From: an uncultured Bilophila sp.
GTDB lineage: Bacteria > Desulfobacterota > Desulfovibrionia > Desulfovibrionales > Desulfovibrionaceae
Length of the DNA: 6,095 bases
Assembly (NCBI GenBank): GCA_902373525.1
Contig: CABKMN010000134.1
Coordinates: forward strand, 1 to 6,095
Direction: 5' to 3'
Position numbers and translations under genes: made by a program. The notes beneath the pieces are model-generated. The model did not search any database and had not been told where the DNA came from. It saw only the letters and a list, made by a program, of their open reading frames with translations. This document shows positions 5,077 to 6,095 of this stretch, in pieces; position 1 is the stretch's first letter, and every line of letters starts with the position of its first letter.

Positions 5077-6006
5077 CTACTTTCTCAGGAAACCGGGAAG
5101 TTTGAAGTACAACTGCGAAAGCGGATCGAAGAGGCTTCCCGGCAGCCACGACGCAAGCCAGAACAGCCGGATTTTGGGCGACGCCGTATAGGACGCCACC
5201 AGCTTGCGGGCTTCGGCTCCCCTGCCCTCGCGCCACAGGGTCACGGCCTTCTGGAACGCCGCCCGCCGCGTCAGGATGTCCACCAGATCGGGATACGCCT
5301 GATCATATCCGGGATAGAGTCCGCGGTGCTTGTCGAGAATCCGCAGGGTTTCATCCGCGAACTGGCCGAACTTGCGGAAGGTGGTGTTTACACCGTGAAT
5401 GCGCCACCGGGTCAGCGGCTCGTCCACATGGTCCAGCTCCCACGTCTTGGCGATGCGGTAAAACACGTCCGCCTCTTCGCACACGTTCAGCGATTCGTCG
5501 AACCACTCGCCCAGACTGTCCAGCGCGGACTTGCGGATCATCGCCGAGGACATGGAAATCCACTGCCGGGTCATCAGCTCGCGGAACACCATGCCCCGCG
5601 CGGGCCGAGTCGATTCGAACATGCGCGACAACGTTTCCCTGCCGTTGAACATCTCGGTGTCGGTGCTGACCAGCCCGACCTTGGGATTGGCGTCGAACAG
5701 CGCCACCTGCTTCTCCAGCTTGGTGGGGAGCCATTCGTCGTCGCAGTCCAGAAAGGCCAGCAGTTCGCCCTCGGCCTTCGCGATGGCGAGATTGCGCGCG
5801 GCTCCGAGCGGGACGTTTTTTTCCGCGAGGAAGTAGCGCACCCGCGGCCCATAGCTCCGTGCGACGGCGGCGCTGTCGTCCGTGGAGCAGTTGTCCCAGA
5901 AGACGATCTCCCAGTCCCCCCACGTCTGGCGGAATACCGAGTCCATCGCTTCGCGCAGGTGCTCCGCGCTGTTGTAGCAGTTCATGATAACCGTAACTTT
6001 CGGCAT
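5077..6006 (-). CDS. Family 2 glycosyltransferase (GT-A fold)
   Basis: This 309-residue protein transfers a sugar from a nucleotide donor, probably to a lipopolysaccharide or other surface-polysaccharide precursor at the cytoplasmic side of the membrane. The GT-A nucleotide-binding fold starts at once: VTVIMNCYNSAEHLREAMDSV (4-24), then WDNCSTDDS (37-45) with Asp38 expected to contact the nucleotide. The region PLGAARNLAIAKAEGELLAFLD (66-87) leads into the DxD metal-binding motif DCDDEW (87-92). CEEADVFYRI (176-185) fits the position of the catalytic-base ED motif, and LTRWRIHGVNTT (198-209) matches the family's late RxHxxN-like block. The C-terminal 80 residues are basic and hydrophobic, including LFWLASWLPGSLFDPLSQLY (281-300), and may associate with the membrane; there is no signal peptide. 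The ATG at 6006 has GAGG (6012-6015) 5 bases upstream. Donor and acceptor cannot be read from the sequence. A hairpin precedes the gene at the window edge, suggesting that it begins a transcription unit. Confidence 0.88.
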   Translation of the reverse strand: MPKVTVIMNCYNSAEHLREAMDSVFRQTWGDWEIVFWDNCSTDDSAAVARSYGPRVRYFLAEKNVPLGAARNLAIAKAEGELLAFLDCDDEWLPTKLEKQVALFDANPKVGLVSTDTEMFNGRETLSRMFESTRPARGMVFRELMTRQWISMSSAMIRKSALDSLGEWFDESLNVCEEADVFYRIAKTWELDHVDEPLTRWRIHGVNTTFRKFGQFADETLRILDKHRGLYPGYDQAYPDLVDILTRRAAFQKAVTLWREGRGAEARKLVASYTASPKIRLFWLASWLPGSLFDPLSQLYFKLPGFLRK

Positions 6007-6055
6007 AGAGACCTCGTAGTGGTGGACGGAAGTGTGGAGAGAGCAAAGGTGGGGA

Positions 6056-6095
6056 GGGGAAGGGAACCCTTTCTGGAGAAAGGGTTCCCTTCCCC
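6056..6095. terminator. Perfect hairpin terminator at the window edge (partial)
   Basis: Positions 6056-6073 and 6078-6095 are perfect reverse complements (18-bp stem) around the loop TGGA (6074-6077). The window ends at the stem, so it may extend further. It lies about 50 bases upstream of the glycosyltransferase start and probably ends the transcript of an unseen gene to the right. On the minus strand the following bases are C/T-rich rather than a clean U run. The apical 14 bases are identical to those of the hairpin at 2-55. Confidence 0.65.

Noticed and set aside
1..6095. CRISPR, transposon, toxin-antitoxin, phage or defence system
   Set aside because: No regularly spaced repeats, transposase frames, terminal inverted repeats or small paired frames were found. 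All coding capacity is accounted for by five housekeeping or envelope genes.

Overview
The window is a GC-rich bacterial chromosome segment in which all five genes lie on the minus strand, so transcription runs from high to low coordinates. The gene content suggests a Gram-negative sulfate-reducer type of organism, most likely in or near Desulfovibrionaceae. The clues are a heptose-7-phosphate kinase without its cytidylyltransferase half, a pseudouridine synthase fused to dephospho-CoA kinase, and a ParABS locus. The taxonomic assignment rests on family knowledge and recall of gene order, not on any search.

Reading in the direction of transcription: (1) the window edge holds a long perfect hairpin cut by the boundary (6056-6095), probably the terminator of an unseen upstream gene. 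(2) A family 2 glycosyltransferase follows (5077-6006). (3) A 135-bp gap (4942-5076) holds two hairpins, one of which looks like a decayed relative of the edge hairpin. (4) A 555-residue protein joins an RluD-type 23S rRNA pseudouridine synthase to CoaE, the last enzyme of coenzyme A synthesis (3274-4941). (5) A 362-bp gap before parA (2912-3273) holds a REP-like hairpin, a U-tailed terminator and the promoter of the next operon. (6) The operon parA (2126-2911), parB (1070-2062), rfaE1 (64-1077) ends at a 25-bp perfect hairpin (2-55).

ParA (ATPase) and ParB (CTP-binding clamp) form a chromosome segregation system. Its DNA site, parS, can be recognised three times: just upstream of parA, between parA and parB, and inside the coding sequence of the pseudouridine synthase domain. 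parS sites usually cluster near the replication origin, so the segment is probably origin-proximal. rfaE1 is translationally coupled to parB by an 8-base overlap and makes a precursor of ADP-heptose for lipopolysaccharide core. With the glycosyltransferase, this gives the region an envelope-polysaccharide flavour on both flanks.

I see no mobile element, CRISPR array, tRNA or rRNA, and no evidence of a wholly new system. The items most worth a second look are the parS cluster, the enzyme fusion, and the family of hairpins that share one apical sequence.
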